A stretch of 64,000 nucleotides of DNA from Nocardiopsis algeriensis (GTDB lineage Bacteria; Actinomycetota; Actinomycetes; Streptosporangiales; Streptosporangiaceae). Both the position numbers and the translations under genes were made by a program. The DNA lies in the NCBI RefSeq assembly GCF_014203695.1, contig NZ_JACHJO010000004.1:310001-374000 (forward strand). The letters are read 5' to 3'. Positions 9,657-18,303 of this stretch are shown here, one piece after another. How positions within the stretch are numbered: the first letter of the stretch is position 1; each line of letters begins with the position of its first letter. The notes beneath the pieces were generated by a model. It did no database searches and was not told where the DNA came from. It saw only the letters and a program-made list of their open reading frames with translations.

Positions 9657-9851
9657 GGGGGCAATGGTAGTGCGCCCCGCAGCTTGATCGCTCCGGATTC
9701 GCGCCCTGCGGGGTCCGCGCCCCGTCCGGCCCCCGGCCGGGGCGACCCGCCCGCGGGAAGGGTGTGCGTGAAAGGATCGTCTCGTCCATCCTGGGGACGG
9801 GCGCCTGCCGCCCGCTTCCGTACACACGACAGGAAACGGTGAGCGATTCAC

Positions 9852-10130
9852 ATGGCAAAGAAGAGCGGCGGTGAGCTCGGACCGATCGCCCTGGGCTTCG
9901 TGGCCGGGTTCGCCGCGGAGTTCGTCGCCCGCAGGACCCTGGCCTTCGCATGGACGCGCGCGGTCGGCGAGGAGCCGCCCGTGGACGTCGACTCCCCCGA
10001 CGTGAGCCTGGGCAAGGCCATCGGCTGGGCCGTGCTCGCCGGTGTCGGCGTCGAGGTCGCCCGCGTGCTGGCCGTGCGTGCCACGCGCAAGGGACTGTTC
10101 CCGTCCACCCGCGCCGGTTCGGGCGTCTGA
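9852..10130 (+). CDS. DUF4235 family small membrane protein
   Basis: A 92-residue protein with two hydrophobic segments (about residues 10-30 and 55-75) separated by the family-typical TRAVGEEPPVDVDSPDVS loop. DUF4235 proteins are common in actinobacteria and have no known function. ATG 9852 follows ACAGGAAACGGTGAG. It is divergent from valS and converges on DUF4193. Confidence 0.85.
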   Translation: MAKKSGGELGPIALGFVAGFAAEFVARRTLAFAWTRAVGEEPPVDVDSPDVSLGKAIGWAVLAGVGVEVARVLAVRATRKGLFPSTRAGSGV

Positions 10131-10200
10131 GCCGCCCGGACCGGGCAGGCGGTCCGCCGTGCACGGTCGCGGTGGGCCGCCCGGCCTCCCGGAAAACGCG

Positions 10201-10225
10201 CGAGGCGCCCCGGAGGGACGCCTCG
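10201..10225. terminator. Shared hairpin terminator between DUF4235 and DUF4193 genes
   Basis: CGAGGCG at 10201-10207 pairs with CGCCTCG at 10219-10225 across an 11-nt loop. It sits in the 156-bp gap between the two convergent stops and can serve both strands. Confidence 0.6.
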
Positions 10226-10286
10226 GATTGCGATACGCGCGCTGCGCGGGCCTGCGGGACGGGCCTGACGGCTGCCGTCCCGTCGC

Positions 10287-10583
10287 TCAGGCGCACTCCT
10301 TGCAGACGAGCTGACCGCCGCGCTCCTTGGCGAGCTGGCTGCGGTGCTGCACCAGGAAGCAGCTCGAGCAGGTGAACTCGTCGGCCTGGCGCGGCAGCAC
10401 CCGCACGGCGAGCTCCTCGCCCGACAGGTCGGCGCCGGGCAGCTCCATGCCCTCGGCGACCTCGTCGGGGTCGACGTCGATCGTTCCGGTGCCCTTGTCA
10501 ACGCGCCGGGCCTGCAGCTCCTGGAGGCTGTCCTCGTTGATGTCCTCGTCGGTCTTGCGCGGGCTGTCGTAGTCGGTCGCCAT
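10287..10583 (-). CDS. DUF4193 family zinc-ribbon-like protein
   Basis: A 98-residue acidic protein starting MATDYDSPRKTDED, with a C-terminal four-cysteine ribbon (CSSC and CKEC) that probably binds zinc. The family is nearly universal in actinobacteria and of unknown function. The ATG at 10583 is preferred over an in-frame ATG at 10598 because GGAG lies about 9 nt before it and MATDYDSPRK is the conserved start. Confidence 0.9.
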   Translation of the reverse strand: MATDYDSPRKTDEDINEDSLQELQARRVDKGTGTIDVDPDEVAEGMELPGADLSGEELAVRVLPRQADEFTCSSCFLVQHRSQLAKERGGQLVCKECA

Positions 10584-11162
10584 CGTGGCTAGCTCCATCC
10601 CCCTCGTTCAATGCCTCGTCGCGCGGGTGTAACGCTCGAGAGACCTTTGTTGTGCCCGATTCGGTCGTTGAGTTTTCCCGGTGTTCGGTGAACTGTGCCC
10701 CCTCCCGGGTCACCGCTCACAGACCGGCAGCACTTTCACGGGATCGTGTCCGAAGGCGGCCACGCGCGACGGCCGCCTCGTCTCCGATTCCCGGGATACC
10801 GCCCACCGCCGGGTGGCTCACAGGCCTGGAAAGTCGTCCACGCCCACGCCGGACAAAGCGCGGGACCCCCTCAGGTGCGGGCGGGAACAAGGACATGCCC
10901 ACGTCAGGAGGGATTCCCTCCGTGTCCACGCCCGGGGAAGCATACACACCCGGACTCGGCGTCCGGGAACCGGGTGAGCGTGTCTTCGGACACGTATAGA
11001 TACCACGAAGCGTCGACTAACGCAGCTTGGGCCCCATAGCCCGCCCCAGGGGATATGTTCGGGCGTTCACAAAGCACCACAAGGAGTACAAAAGAGCGCA
11101 ACGAAAGGGTTTACAGAAACAGAGCACGTTTTCTGTGAGTTAGGTCCCACCGGGCGCGGAAG
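10584..11162. other. 579-bp intergenic region with paired hairpins
   Basis: No credible gene. Two hairpins lie close together. CCCGGAC/GTCCGGG (10949-10955 with 10961-10967, 5-nt loop) is followed 11 bp later by CGTGTC/GACACG (10979-10984 with 10989-10994) closing a UUCG-type tetraloop on the plus strand. They lie 170-215 bp past the cutS stop on the minus strand and could end that transcript. From about 10990 to 11150 the DNA is clearly more A+T-rich than its surroundings (CACAAGGAGTACAAAAGAG and neighbours), but I see no reading frame starting there. Confidence 0.5.
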
Positions 11163-12419
11163 TCAGCGCGCGCCGACCTCTCCCGGCGGCAGAGGCAGGC
11201 AGACCGTGACGACCAGTCCGCCTCCGGCACGCGGCCACGCGCTGACCACGCCCTCGTGCGCGCGCACCACCGAGCGGACGATGGACAGGCCCAGCCCGGC
11301 GCTGCGGCCGGAGCCGACGCGGTCGGCCGAGCCCCGGCGGAACGGCTCGAACAGCCCCTCGATCTCGTAGGCGGGGATGACCTTGCCCGAGTTCTCGACC
11401 TGCACGGCGGGCCTGCCCTCGTACATGCCGCTGCGCACGGTGATCTCCCCGTCCTCGACGTTGTACTTGAGGGCGTTCTCCACCAGGTTGCCGACCAGGC
11501 GCTCCAGCAGGACGGGGTCGCCCGTGACCAGGGCGGGGCGCAGGTCCCGGCGCAGGTGGAGACCGGCGTCGGCGATGTCACCGGAGAGCTGGCTGAGCAC
11601 GCTCTCGGCGACCTCTCCCAGGTCGACGCGGTTGCGCACCTCCAGCTCCCGGTCGCTCCTGGCGAGCAGGAGCAGACCGTCGATGAGGCGTTCGTGGCGG
11701 GCGTTGGTCTCCAGCAGGGTCTGCCCGACGGTCTTGAGATCGGGCGAGACGTCGGGGGCGCTGAGCGCGACCTCCAGGAGGGTGCGGTTGATCGCCAGGG
11801 GTGTGCGCAGTTCGTGGGAGGCGTTGGCGACGAAGCGGCGCTGCCCGTCGAAGGCGCGGTCCAGGCGCTCCAGCATCCCGTCGAAGGTGTCGGCCAGCTC
11901 CCGGATCTCGTCGTCGGGCCCCGAGAGCGCGATGCGCTCGTGCAGGGAGCGCTCGGACAGGTGGCGGGTGATGCGGGTGATCTTCTGCAGCGGGGACAGG
12001 GCGCGTCCGGCCACCGCGTAGCCCAGGGCCACGGCGAGGAGCCCCACGGTGAACAGCGCCAGAAGCGAGAACCGCGTGACGTGGGTGAGGACCTCCTCGA
12101 TGAGATACCTGTGCGCCAGCAGGTCGGCGGCGCTGTCCTCGCTCAGCATGGCGTTGAGCAGGAGCGCGACGACGAGGTAGTTGACCAGGACCAGCAGCGA
12201 GCCGGCCGCGAAGAACAGCATCCCGTAGATGAGGGTGAGCCGCGCCCGCAGGCTGAGGTTGTCGGTGAAGCGGTGGACCCGTTCGGAGGCGGTGGCGCGC
12301 TCCCCGCCCTCCCGGCGGGACTCGGTCGGCCCTCCGGGGGCGAGATGGCGCCAGGTCCCCGTGTCTCCTGGCCGGGTGGGTTCGACCTGTCCGGGCTCGG
12401 GGTGCTCGGCCGGTCTCAC
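11163..12419 (-). CDS. cutS: Sensor histidine kinase CutS
   Basis: A 418-residue membrane kinase. After a polar ~60-residue cytoplasmic N-terminus there are two membrane segments (LTLIYGMLFFAAGSLLVLV and FSLLALFTVGLLAVALGYAV) that bracket an extracellular loop of only about 30 residues. Then come a HAMP domain, the H box SHELRTPLA with phospho-acceptor His202, and an ATPase domain with NLVENALKYN and a G box (SAGLGLSIV). The GTG start overlaps the cutR stop by 4 bp (GTGA). The partner and sequence match Streptomyces CutRS, a system I recall being tied to secretion or disulphide stress. No cysteine is visible in the sensor loop; the only Cys is near the C-terminus. Confidence 0.88.
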   Translation of the reverse strand: MRPAEHPEPGQVEPTRPGDTGTWRHLAPGGPTESRREGGERATASERVHRFTDNLSLRARLTLIYGMLFFAAGSLLVLVNYLVVALLLNAMLSEDSAADLLAHRYLIEEVLTHVTRFSLLALFTVGLLAVALGYAVAGRALSPLQKITRITRHLSERSLHERIALSGPDDEIRELADTFDGMLERLDRAFDGQRRFVANASHELRTPLAINRTLLEVALSAPDVSPDLKTVGQTLLETNARHERLIDGLLLLARSDRELEVRNRVDLGEVAESVLSQLSGDIADAGLHLRRDLRPALVTGDPVLLERLVGNLVENALKYNVEDGEITVRSGMYEGRPAVQVENSGKVIPAYEIEGLFEPFRRGSADRVGSGRSAGLGLSIVRSVVRAHEGVVSAWPRAGGGLVVTVCLPLPPGEVGAR

Positions 12420-13069
12420 AGCCGGTATCCCGCGCCGGGCACGGTCTGGATGACGGGCGGGGCGCCGAGCTTCTTGCGCAGGGTCATGACGGTGACCCTG
12501 ACCACGTTCGTGAAGGGGTCCGCGTTCTCGTCCCATGCCTTCTCCAACAGGCCCTCGGCGCTGACCACGGTGCCCTGCGCCCGCATGAGCACATGGAGGA
12601 CCGCGAACTCCTTGGGCGTCAGGGTGACCTCCCGGCCGTCGCGGTGGACGCGGTGGTTGGCCGGGTCGAGGGTGATGCCGCAGCGCTCCAGGACCGGCGG
12701 GAGCGGGGGCGTGGAGCGGCGCCCGAGGGCGTGGACGCGGGCGATGAGCTCGGCGAAGGCGAAAGGCTTGGCCAGGTAGTCGTCGGCGCCCAGGCTGAGG
12801 CCCTCGACCTTGTCCTGGACCGCGTCCGAGGCGGTGAGCATGAGGATGCGGCCGTTGTAGCTCTCGGCGACCAGGGTGCGGGCGACGTCGTCACCGTGGG
12901 TCCCGGGCAGGTCCCGGTCGAGCACGATCACGTCGTAGTCGTTGATCGCGGTGTACTCCAGGGCGGCGTTGCCGTCGTAGACCACGTCGACGGCCATCGC
13001 CTCGCGGCGCAGGCCCACCGCGACGGCGTCGGCCAGAACCTGTTCGTCTTCGACCACGAGTACGCGCAA
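12416..13069 (-). CDS. cutR: OmpR-family response regulator CutR
   Basis: A 217-residue regulator: receiver domain with acidic pair E7-D8, phospho-acceptor Asp51 (VIVLDRDLPG) and the conserved Lys in AKPFAF, then an OmpR/PhoB winged helix ending VIQTVPGAGYRL. The close match to S. lividans/S. coelicolor CutR (DEQVLADAVAVGLRREAM, DLPGTHGDD) supports the name. The start is a choice. TTG at 13069 gives the canonical MRVLVVEDE and has GAGGA 8 nt upstream; a GTG at 13087 would add six residues (VNEDRA) but has a poor ribosome site. It is the first gene of the cutRS operon and acts as a DNA-binding activator or repressor in the cytoplasm. Confidence 0.9.
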   Translation of the reverse strand: MRVLVVEDEQVLADAVAVGLRREAMAVDVVYDGNAALEYTAINDYDVIVLDRDLPGTHGDDVARTLVAESYNGRILMLTASDAVQDKVEGLSLGADDYLAKPFAFAELIARVHALGRRSTPPLPPVLERCGITLDPANHRVHRDGREVTLTPKEFAVLHVLMRAQGTVVSAEGLLEKAWDENADPFTNVVRVTVMTLRKKLGAPPVIQTVPGAGYRL

Positions 13070-13694
13070 CGCTCTGTCCTCATTCACTACCTGGGGAAAA
13101 AAGAGCCGCTGCCGGCGCATCCCCCAACACACCGGCAGCGGCGTTCGTGGTCCCGGCCGCGTTCCCCGTTCTTCCACGGCGGGGGTAAGGAGACGTTAAA
13201 CCGTCCGGGCGGCCCTGGCGAATCCGGCCGCCCCTCCTTCGCCCCGCGCCGGGAAGCGGCGCTGGTCCGGGAGCTTTCACCCCCACTGCGCGAGGGGAGC
13301 CGCCACCGGCGAATCCCCCAACCGCCGGCGGCGGCTCAACCCCGCACATCTCGAATGTGCCACATCAAGAATAAGAATCGAGTAAGCAAAATGGTTTACC
13401 CGGCGGTGTGCCGTGGAACACTTCCGCCCGCGCGTCGGCCGCAACCCCAGGCTCCCCCGCGAAGATCACGAAAGAGTCACGTGCGAGAGCGGAGGTTTGG
13501 GGACGATCCGGGTGCGGTAGAGATACCAGGCACCCGCGGGAAAGTCCTGGAGTCCCGTCTCCGGACCGCGACGGGCGCACTTGTCACAGGGTCGTGACCA
13601 TCCCGGACGTGCTCTCTGCACGCGCCGGACCCGAGAAACACCGAGGACCCCGGCACAGGCGTGCCCGGGTTCTCCTACCCCTGGAAGAGGTGCA
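13070..13694. other. 625-bp intergenic region with strong RNA-like structure
   Basis: This is the divergent space between cutR and the 53-residue protein gene; no gene is convincing. At 13510-13535 a nested hairpin forms on the plus strand: GGGTGC/GCACCC, then GGTA/TACC closing a GAGA loop, with an AG bulge. A CCCGTC/GACGGG stem follows at about 13553-13574. An A+T-rich stretch at 13360-13400 could hold a promoter. The structure may be part of a leader or a small RNA, but I cannot match it to a known riboswitch class. Confidence 0.4.
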
Positions 13695-13856
13695 ATGGGC
13701 GAGTTCCTCGCGGAGATCAAGGTCCGGATCAACGAGACCCACCGGTCGCTCCAGACGGCCAGGGCGGTGGGGGACGAGTTCCTCGCCGACGCCCACGCCT
13801 CGGAGCTCGAGGACCTGTACCGCATCGCCGCCCGCAACGGCGTCGACTGCGCCTGA
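13695..13856 (+). CDS. Conserved small protein of unknown function (53 aa)
   Basis: A 53-residue helical, acidic protein (MGEFLAEIKVRINETH to the C-terminal NGVDCA) with no membrane segment and one terminal cysteine. GAAGAGGTG precedes the ATG at 13695 at good spacing, and a 14-bp hairpin follows the stop, so it looks like a complete transcription unit. Similar short proteins occur in other actinomycetes beside cutRS and the inositol phosphatase, as far as I recall. Function unknown. Confidence 0.7.
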   Translation: MGEFLAEIKVRINETHRSLQTARAVGDEFLADAHASELEDLYRIAARNGVDCA

Positions 13857-13903
13857 GGGCTCCCGCTCGGGACCGGCGAGGTCCGGCCCGCGAAAGAGCG
13901 CAC

Positions 13904-13934
13904 CGGGGCGCGGCAGGAGGCCTGCCGCGCCCCG
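13904..13934. terminator. Strong hairpin terminator between convergent genes
   Basis: A perfect 14-bp stem, CGGGGCGCGGCAGG (13904-13917) with CCTGCCGCGCCCCG (13921-13934), and a 3-nt loop. It sits between the stop of the 53-residue protein gene and the stop of the inositol monophosphatase gene and can act on both strands. Confidence 0.85.
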
Positions 13935-13941
13935 TCCCGTG

Positions 13942-14754
13942 TCACCCGTCGGTGTCGGCCCCCAGAGGGGCCAGGAGGTCCGACAGGGCCTCGTGCAGCT
14001 CCGGCCGGGCGGCGACCACCAGGTCCTTCGAGGGCGCTTCCCCGTGGAGCCCGCCCACACGGATGCCCGCCTCGCTCGCGACCAGGCCCGGGGCGGACCA
14101 GTCCCACCGGTTGAGGCCGCGCTCGTAGTAGGCGTCGAAGCGGCCCGCCGCCAGCCCGGTGAGGTCGACGGCGGCCGATCCGCTGCGGCGGATGTCGCGG
14201 ACGCGCGGAAGCACCTCGGTCAGAACCTTCGCCTGACGGCCGCGCCGTTCGGCGGAGTAGCCGAAGCCGGTGGCCACCAGCGCCTCCGCGAGGGGCACGG
14301 CGGGAGGCGCCTGGAGGGGCTCGCCGTTGCGGCGCGCACCGCCGCCGCGCACCGCCTCGTACATCTCGCCGCGCCGGGGTACGTTCACGGCGGCGGCCAC
14401 CGCCACGCCGTCGATCTCGGCGGCGATCGCCACGGCCCAGTCGAGCTGGCCGTACAGGTAGTTGACGGTGCCGTCGATCGGGTCGACGACCCACCGCACG
14501 CCGCTGCTGCCCGCCGTGTCGCCGTCCTCCTCCCCCAGGACCGCGTCCTGGGGCCGTGCGGCCAGCAGCCGCGAGCGGACGAGTTCCTCGGTGACCCGGT
14601 CCATCCTGGTGACGACGTCGGTGGGGCTCGACTTGGTCTCGAGGACGGTGACCCCCTCCTGTCCCCTGGCGGCGAGCTCACCGGCCTCGGCCGCCACCCG
14701 CACGGCCAGGTCGCGCAGGCTCTCAGGATCGGGTGCGGTGTGGGCGGTGGTCAT
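13942..14754 (-). CDS. Inositol monophosphatase family protein
   Basis: A 270-residue Mg-dependent phosphatase of the IMPase/FIG superfamily. Metal-binding motifs are all present: LGEEDGD (Glu of metal 1), WVVDPIDGTVNY (the DPIDGT signature) and WDWSAPGLVASEAG (the distal Asp). It may dephosphorylate inositol-1-phosphate (for phosphatidylinositol or mycothiol synthesis) or a related sugar phosphate. ATG 14754 follows GGGAGAGGC. It lies downstream of the S9 peptidase gene on the same strand. Confidence 0.92.
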   Translation of the reverse strand: MTTAHTAPDPESLRDLAVRVAAEAGELAARGQEGVTVLETKSSPTDVVTRMDRVTEELVRSRLLAARPQDAVLGEEDGDTAGSSGVRWVVDPIDGTVNYLYGQLDWAVAIAAEIDGVAVAAAVNVPRRGEMYEAVRGGGARRNGEPLQAPPAVPLAEALVATGFGYSAERRGRQAKVLTEVLPRVRDIRRSGSAAVDLTGLAAGRFDAYYERGLNRWDWSAPGLVASEAGIRVGGLHGEAPSKDLVVAARPELHEALSDLLAPLGADTDG

Positions 14755-14852
14755 GGATGCCTCTCCCTGTCGCGATGGGATGCGTCCGGGGGGATCCCCG
14801 GACGCGGGCGCGGCCGGGCGCCATGGGGTGCCCGGCCGGCGCCGTGTCCGGT

Positions 14853-16892
14853 TCAGAGCAGTCCGGGCCTGTTCCACTCCTTGCCGTGGACGTGGTGGTC
14901 GAGGAAGGCCAGGATCGTCTCGTACCAGATCCGCGCGTTCCCGGGTGTGAGGATCCAGTGGTTCTCATCCGGGAAGTAGAGGAACTTGGCCTCGACCCCG
15001 TGCAGCAGCAGGTCGCGCCACAGGCGCAGACCCTCGCCGATGGGGACGCGGTAGTCCTTGTCGCCGTGGATGACGAGCACGGGCGTGCGGATGTCCGCCG
15101 CGTGCAGGTGGGGCGAGTTCCGCTCGTAGAGCTCGGGGTTCTCCAGCGGAGTGCCGAACTCGCTCTCCCACACCGGCGGGTAGTCGGTGGTGCCGCCGAA
15201 GGCGTCCAGACCCCACAGGGAGGCGTGGGTGACGACCGCGCGGAAGCGGTCGGTGTGCCCCGCGATCCAGTTGGCCATGTAACCGCCGAAGGAACCGCCC
15301 ATCACGGCGGTGCGCTCGCCGTCGATGTCGTCGCGGGCCACGGCGGCGTCGGTGACCGCCATGAGGTCGGCGAACACGCGCTCGCCCCAGCGGCCCCAGG
15401 CGCGGCGGAGCATGTCCTGGCCGTAGCCGGTGGACAGGGCCGGGTCGGGCAGCAGGACCGCGTAGCCGCGGGCGGCCATCAGCCACGGGTTCCAGCGCCA
15501 GGACCAGCCGTTGAAGCTCATGTAGGGGCCGCCGTGGACCCACAGCAGCAGCGGCGCGGGAGAGTCGGCGGAGGCCTCCTCGGGCAGCACCAGCCAGGAG
15601 CGGACGCGGGTGCCGTCGTCGGCGGTGGCCTCGATCTCGGTGAGGGTGCCGGGCATCGTCAGCTCGGACCCGGGGGTGCGCAGGTGCACCGGCTGCCCGT
15701 CCACGGCACCGGCGTCCAGGCGCACGGGGGCGGGCGGCGCGTCCCAGGCGTCGCGCAGTGCGTACACGTAGCGGCCGTCGGGCGAGGGGTTGAGCTCCGT
15801 GTAGGAGCCGTGGTCACCGGTGAGGCGGACGACCGTGCCCTCGGCGGTGTCGGCGCGGAAGACGGGAAGGCGGCCGTTCTCGTCGGCACCGAAGAACAGC
15901 GACCGGGAATCGGCCGACCACGCGTAGCCCCGGGCCCACAGTTCGAGGCCGGGGTGGGCGGACCGGCTCTGCCCGCTCTCCAGGTCCAGGATGCGCAGTT
16001 CGAGGCTGCGGGGCTCCCCGCCGGGCTCGCCCGCGAAGAAGCGCGTGTAGGCGAGGAGGCGCCCGTCGGGGGAGACGAGGGGGCCGCCCAGCTGGGCGTC
16101 CGGATCGTCCAGGAGGGTGCTGCGCTCCCCGGTGGCGGTGTCGACGCGCACGATCCGGGTGCGGTGGGCGCCCCGGCCGGCGGGGACCCGCCACGGTGTG
16201 ATCAGCGCGGTGCCGTCGGGGGTGAGGCAGGACCCCCCGTCGAGCAGCGCCGATCCGGCGTCGGGGGTGAGGTCGCGGGGCTCGCCCAGACGGGCCTCCT
16301 CGTCGGCGGGCGGTTCGGCGACGAAGCGTCGGGGGCGCCCCGGGCCGATGTCGCTGTCCCAGTGGCGGACGGGCAGCTCCTCGTGGAGGATCGCGCTGAC
16401 CCCGGCCTCCGCGCGGGCCTTGCGGGCCGCGCGGTCCTCCTCCTCGCTGCCGCTGCCGAGCAGGGTGTCGGAGGCGAAGGAGACCAGGCCGCTGTCCCGC
16501 GCGACGGTGAAGGCGCCGATGCCGCCGGGGCGGGAGGCGACCTGCCGGGCCTCGCCGCCGTCGGCGGGCAGCAGCCACAGGGAGGCCTTGGGCTTCTCCT
16601 CGGGTTCGGCCGCCTCGGCGTCGGGCCGGGCACTGGTGAACAGGACGGACCCGTCGGGGAGGAAGTCGACGGCGGCCTCGCCCTTGGCGCCGCGGGTGAG
16701 GCGCCTGGGGGCGCGCCCGCCCTCGGCCTCGGGGCGGACGTCGATCTCCCACAGGGCGCTGCGGAAGGACGTGCCGTCGGGCGACAGGCCGCTGACGGGC
16801 GCGACCAGGCGGGTTCCGTCGGGTGACAGGCGCAGACCGCTGACGCGGCGGAGACGGACGTACTCCGGAAGTTCGTACCAGGAACGGACCAA
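14853..16892 (-). CDS. S9 family (prolyl oligopeptidase-type) peptidase
   Basis: A 679-residue cytoplasmic peptidase: an N-terminal beta-propeller with repeated SPDG motifs (residues ~20-420) caps an alpha/beta hydrolase domain. The catalytic triad is Ser534 (GGSFGGYM), Asp613 (HGDKDYRVP) and His645 (ENHWI). HGGP near the start of the hydrolase domain forms the oxyanion hole. Members cleave short peptides or acylpeptides. The start is TTG at 16892, chosen for the AGGAG 7 nt upstream; a far longer open frame continues upstream but only across intergenic DNA and antisense to hemH. It is followed by the IMPase gene. Confidence 0.92.
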   Translation of the reverse strand: MVRSWYELPEYVRLRRVSGLRLSPDGTRLVAPVSGLSPDGTSFRSALWEIDVRPEAEGGRAPRRLTRGAKGEAAVDFLPDGSVLFTSARPDAEAAEPEEKPKASLWLLPADGGEARQVASRPGGIGAFTVARDSGLVSFASDTLLGSGSEEEDRAARKARAEAGVSAILHEELPVRHWDSDIGPGRPRRFVAEPPADEEARLGEPRDLTPDAGSALLDGGSCLTPDGTALITPWRVPAGRGAHRTRIVRVDTATGERSTLLDDPDAQLGGPLVSPDGRLLAYTRFFAGEPGGEPRSLELRILDLESGQSRSAHPGLELWARGYAWSADSRSLFFGADENGRLPVFRADTAEGTVVRLTGDHGSYTELNPSPDGRYVYALRDAWDAPPAPVRLDAGAVDGQPVHLRTPGSELTMPGTLTEIEATADDGTRVRSWLVLPEEASADSPAPLLLWVHGGPYMSFNGWSWRWNPWLMAARGYAVLLPDPALSTGYGQDMLRRAWGRWGERVFADLMAVTDAAVARDDIDGERTAVMGGSFGGYMANWIAGHTDRFRAVVTHASLWGLDAFGGTTDYPPVWESEFGTPLENPELYERNSPHLHAADIRTPVLVIHGDKDYRVPIGEGLRLWRDLLLHGVEAKFLYFPDENHWILTPGNARIWYETILAFLDHHVHGKEWNRPGLL

Positions 16893-17050
16893 GGGATGAC
16901 TCCTGACCTGTCGACTCGTGTTGCGCCACACATTACCGACCGAGGGGTCAGCGGTGTTTACGCCCTCTGTTCGATACGGCCGGCGGGGGACCCGCCGGCC
17001 GTCGGTGCCCGCGGCGCGGAGAACAGGACCCGGGGCGCGCACCGCGGCCC

Positions 17051-17140
17051 GGGCCGTGCTCTTCGGATGCTCTCGCCGCGTCGGCGGAGCCGACCGTCCG
17101 GCGGCCGCGCGGCCCGAGGCGATCCGAAAAACAGGGCCTA
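17051..17140 (+). repeat. Palindromic dispersed repeat, copy A
   Basis: About 90 bp reading GGGCCGTGCTCTTCGGATGC at the left and GATCCGAAAAACAGGGCCTA at the right, with inverted ends (TTCGGATsG inward on each side). Its plus strand matches the minus strand of the copy at 24499-24577, including the CGGCGGAGCCGA centre. It fills the space after hemH, and the hemH stop codon (CTA on this strand, 17138-17140) lies in its last bases. It resembles a REP or MITE-type element. Confidence 0.7.
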
Positions 17141-18157
17141 GCAGCCGCAGCGCTCCTCCGCGCAGGGAGGGAGGCTGCCCAGGCGCTCGCGCCCGCCGCC
17201 CTCGGTGTACTCGCGCACGAGGTCGGCCACCATCGACACGAACGCGGGGTGCGTGCCGGGGCTGAGCGCGCGCTCGTAGCCGATGCCGAGCTTGGCCGCG
17301 GTCTCGCGCGCCTCCACGTCGAGGTCGAACTTGACCTCCATGTGGTCGGAGACGAAGCCGTGCGGGATCACGACCACGGCGGGCACGCCCTCGGCGGCCA
17401 GCTCCTCCATGCGGTCGTTGACGTCGGGCTCCAGCCAGGGCTGGCTGGGCGGGCCGCTGCGGCTCTGGTAGACGACCTCGTAGGGGTGGTCGCTGTCGAG
17501 CCGCTCGACGACCAGGCGGGCCACCTCGGCCAGCTGGGCGCCGTAGGCGCCCTCGGGGCCGAAGCCCTGCTCGGGGCCGCCGCTCTGCTCGGCCATCGCG
17601 GTCGGGATCGAGTGCGCGGAGAAGAGCAGGCGCACGCCCTCGCGCTGGTCGGAGGGCAGCATGTCCAGGGCGGCACGGGTGTGCTCGACCAGGGGCTCGA
17701 TGAAGCCGGGGTGGTCGTAGAAGGGCCGGATCAGGTCGACCTCGGGGGCGTCGTCGCCCAGGGCGGCACGGGCCCGGGCGATGTCCTCCAGGTAGGCGGT
17801 CCGGCTGGACCAGTTGCAGTAGGCGGAGGTGGGCAGTGCCAGTACGCGGCGCACGCCGTCCTCGTGCATCTGCGCGAGGGTGTCGGTGAGCATCGGGGCC
17901 CAGAAGCGGTTGCCCCAGTAGACCGGCAGGTCGATGCCCTTCTCCGCGAAGTCGGCGGTGATCGCGGCGAGCAGGTCGCGGCACTGTTGGTTGATGGGGC
18001 TCACTCCTCCGAACATGAAGTAGTGCTCCCCCACCTCGGCGAGCCGCTCGCGGGGGATGTTGCGCCCGCGCGTGACGTTCTCCAGGAACGGGATGACCTC
18101 GTCCTCGCCCTCCGGGCCGCCGAAGGAGATCAGCAGAAACGCGTCGTAAGAGCTCAT
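17138..18157 (-). CDS. hemH: Ferrochelatase (coproporphyrin-type, [2Fe-2S])
   Basis: A 339-residue chelatase that inserts Fe2+ into a porphyrin, here probably coproporphyrin III as in the actinobacterial coproporphyrin-dependent pathway (CpfC). The catalytic His lies in LFSAHSIP and the conserved Glu region is near PWLEPDVND. The C-terminal PPCAEERCGC provides the closely spaced cysteines of an Fe-S cluster known from actinobacterial enzymes. ATG 18157 (MSSYDAFLLISFGGP) is the conserved start. The gene's stop lies inside the palindromic repeat. Confidence 0.95.
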   Translation of the reverse strand: MSSYDAFLLISFGGPEGEDEVIPFLENVTRGRNIPRERLAEVGEHYFMFGGVSPINQQCRDLLAAITADFAEKGIDLPVYWGNRFWAPMLTDTLAQMHEDGVRRVLALPTSAYCNWSSRTAYLEDIARARAALGDDAPEVDLIRPFYDHPGFIEPLVEHTRAALDMLPSDQREGVRLLFSAHSIPTAMAEQSGGPEQGFGPEGAYGAQLAEVARLVVERLDSDHPYEVVYQSRSGPPSQPWLEPDVNDRMEELAAEGVPAVVVIPHGFVSDHMEVKFDLDVEARETAAKLGIGYERALSPGTHPAFVSMVADLVREYTEGGGRERLGSLPPCAEERCGC

Positions 18158-18303
18158 GAACCCTATGAAACCAGCTCTGCGCGCCTGTACCGCGCTGCCC
18201 CGGCCCCTGCGGCCTGTGGCTTTCGACTCCCGGCGTACGGGGCCGGTCGGGAGGGCGGAAGCACTCTGGTCAGACAGGTGACCGGCGAGTAGTGTCCCCT
18301 GGC

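Noticed and set aside
6693-9842. A 1049-codon open frame on the plus strand antisense to valS
   Set aside because: It is the mirror of valS codons in G+C-rich DNA; its translation is low-complexity Gly/Val/Leu/Asp/Arg with no motif, and valS explains the region.
9657-9851. Possible T-box leader for valS
   Set aside because: I found no T-box sequence (AGGGTGGNACCGCG-like) and no antiterminator pair.
13380-13690. Possible c-di-AMP (ydaO) riboswitch
   Set aside because: Hairpins are present, but the conserved ydaO core sequences are not visible, and the downstream gene is not a typical target.
16893-17984. N-terminal extension of the S9 peptidase frame back into hemH
   Set aside because: The frame stays open by chance across the repeat and antisense to hemH; a TTG with a good ribosome site gives the normal family start.
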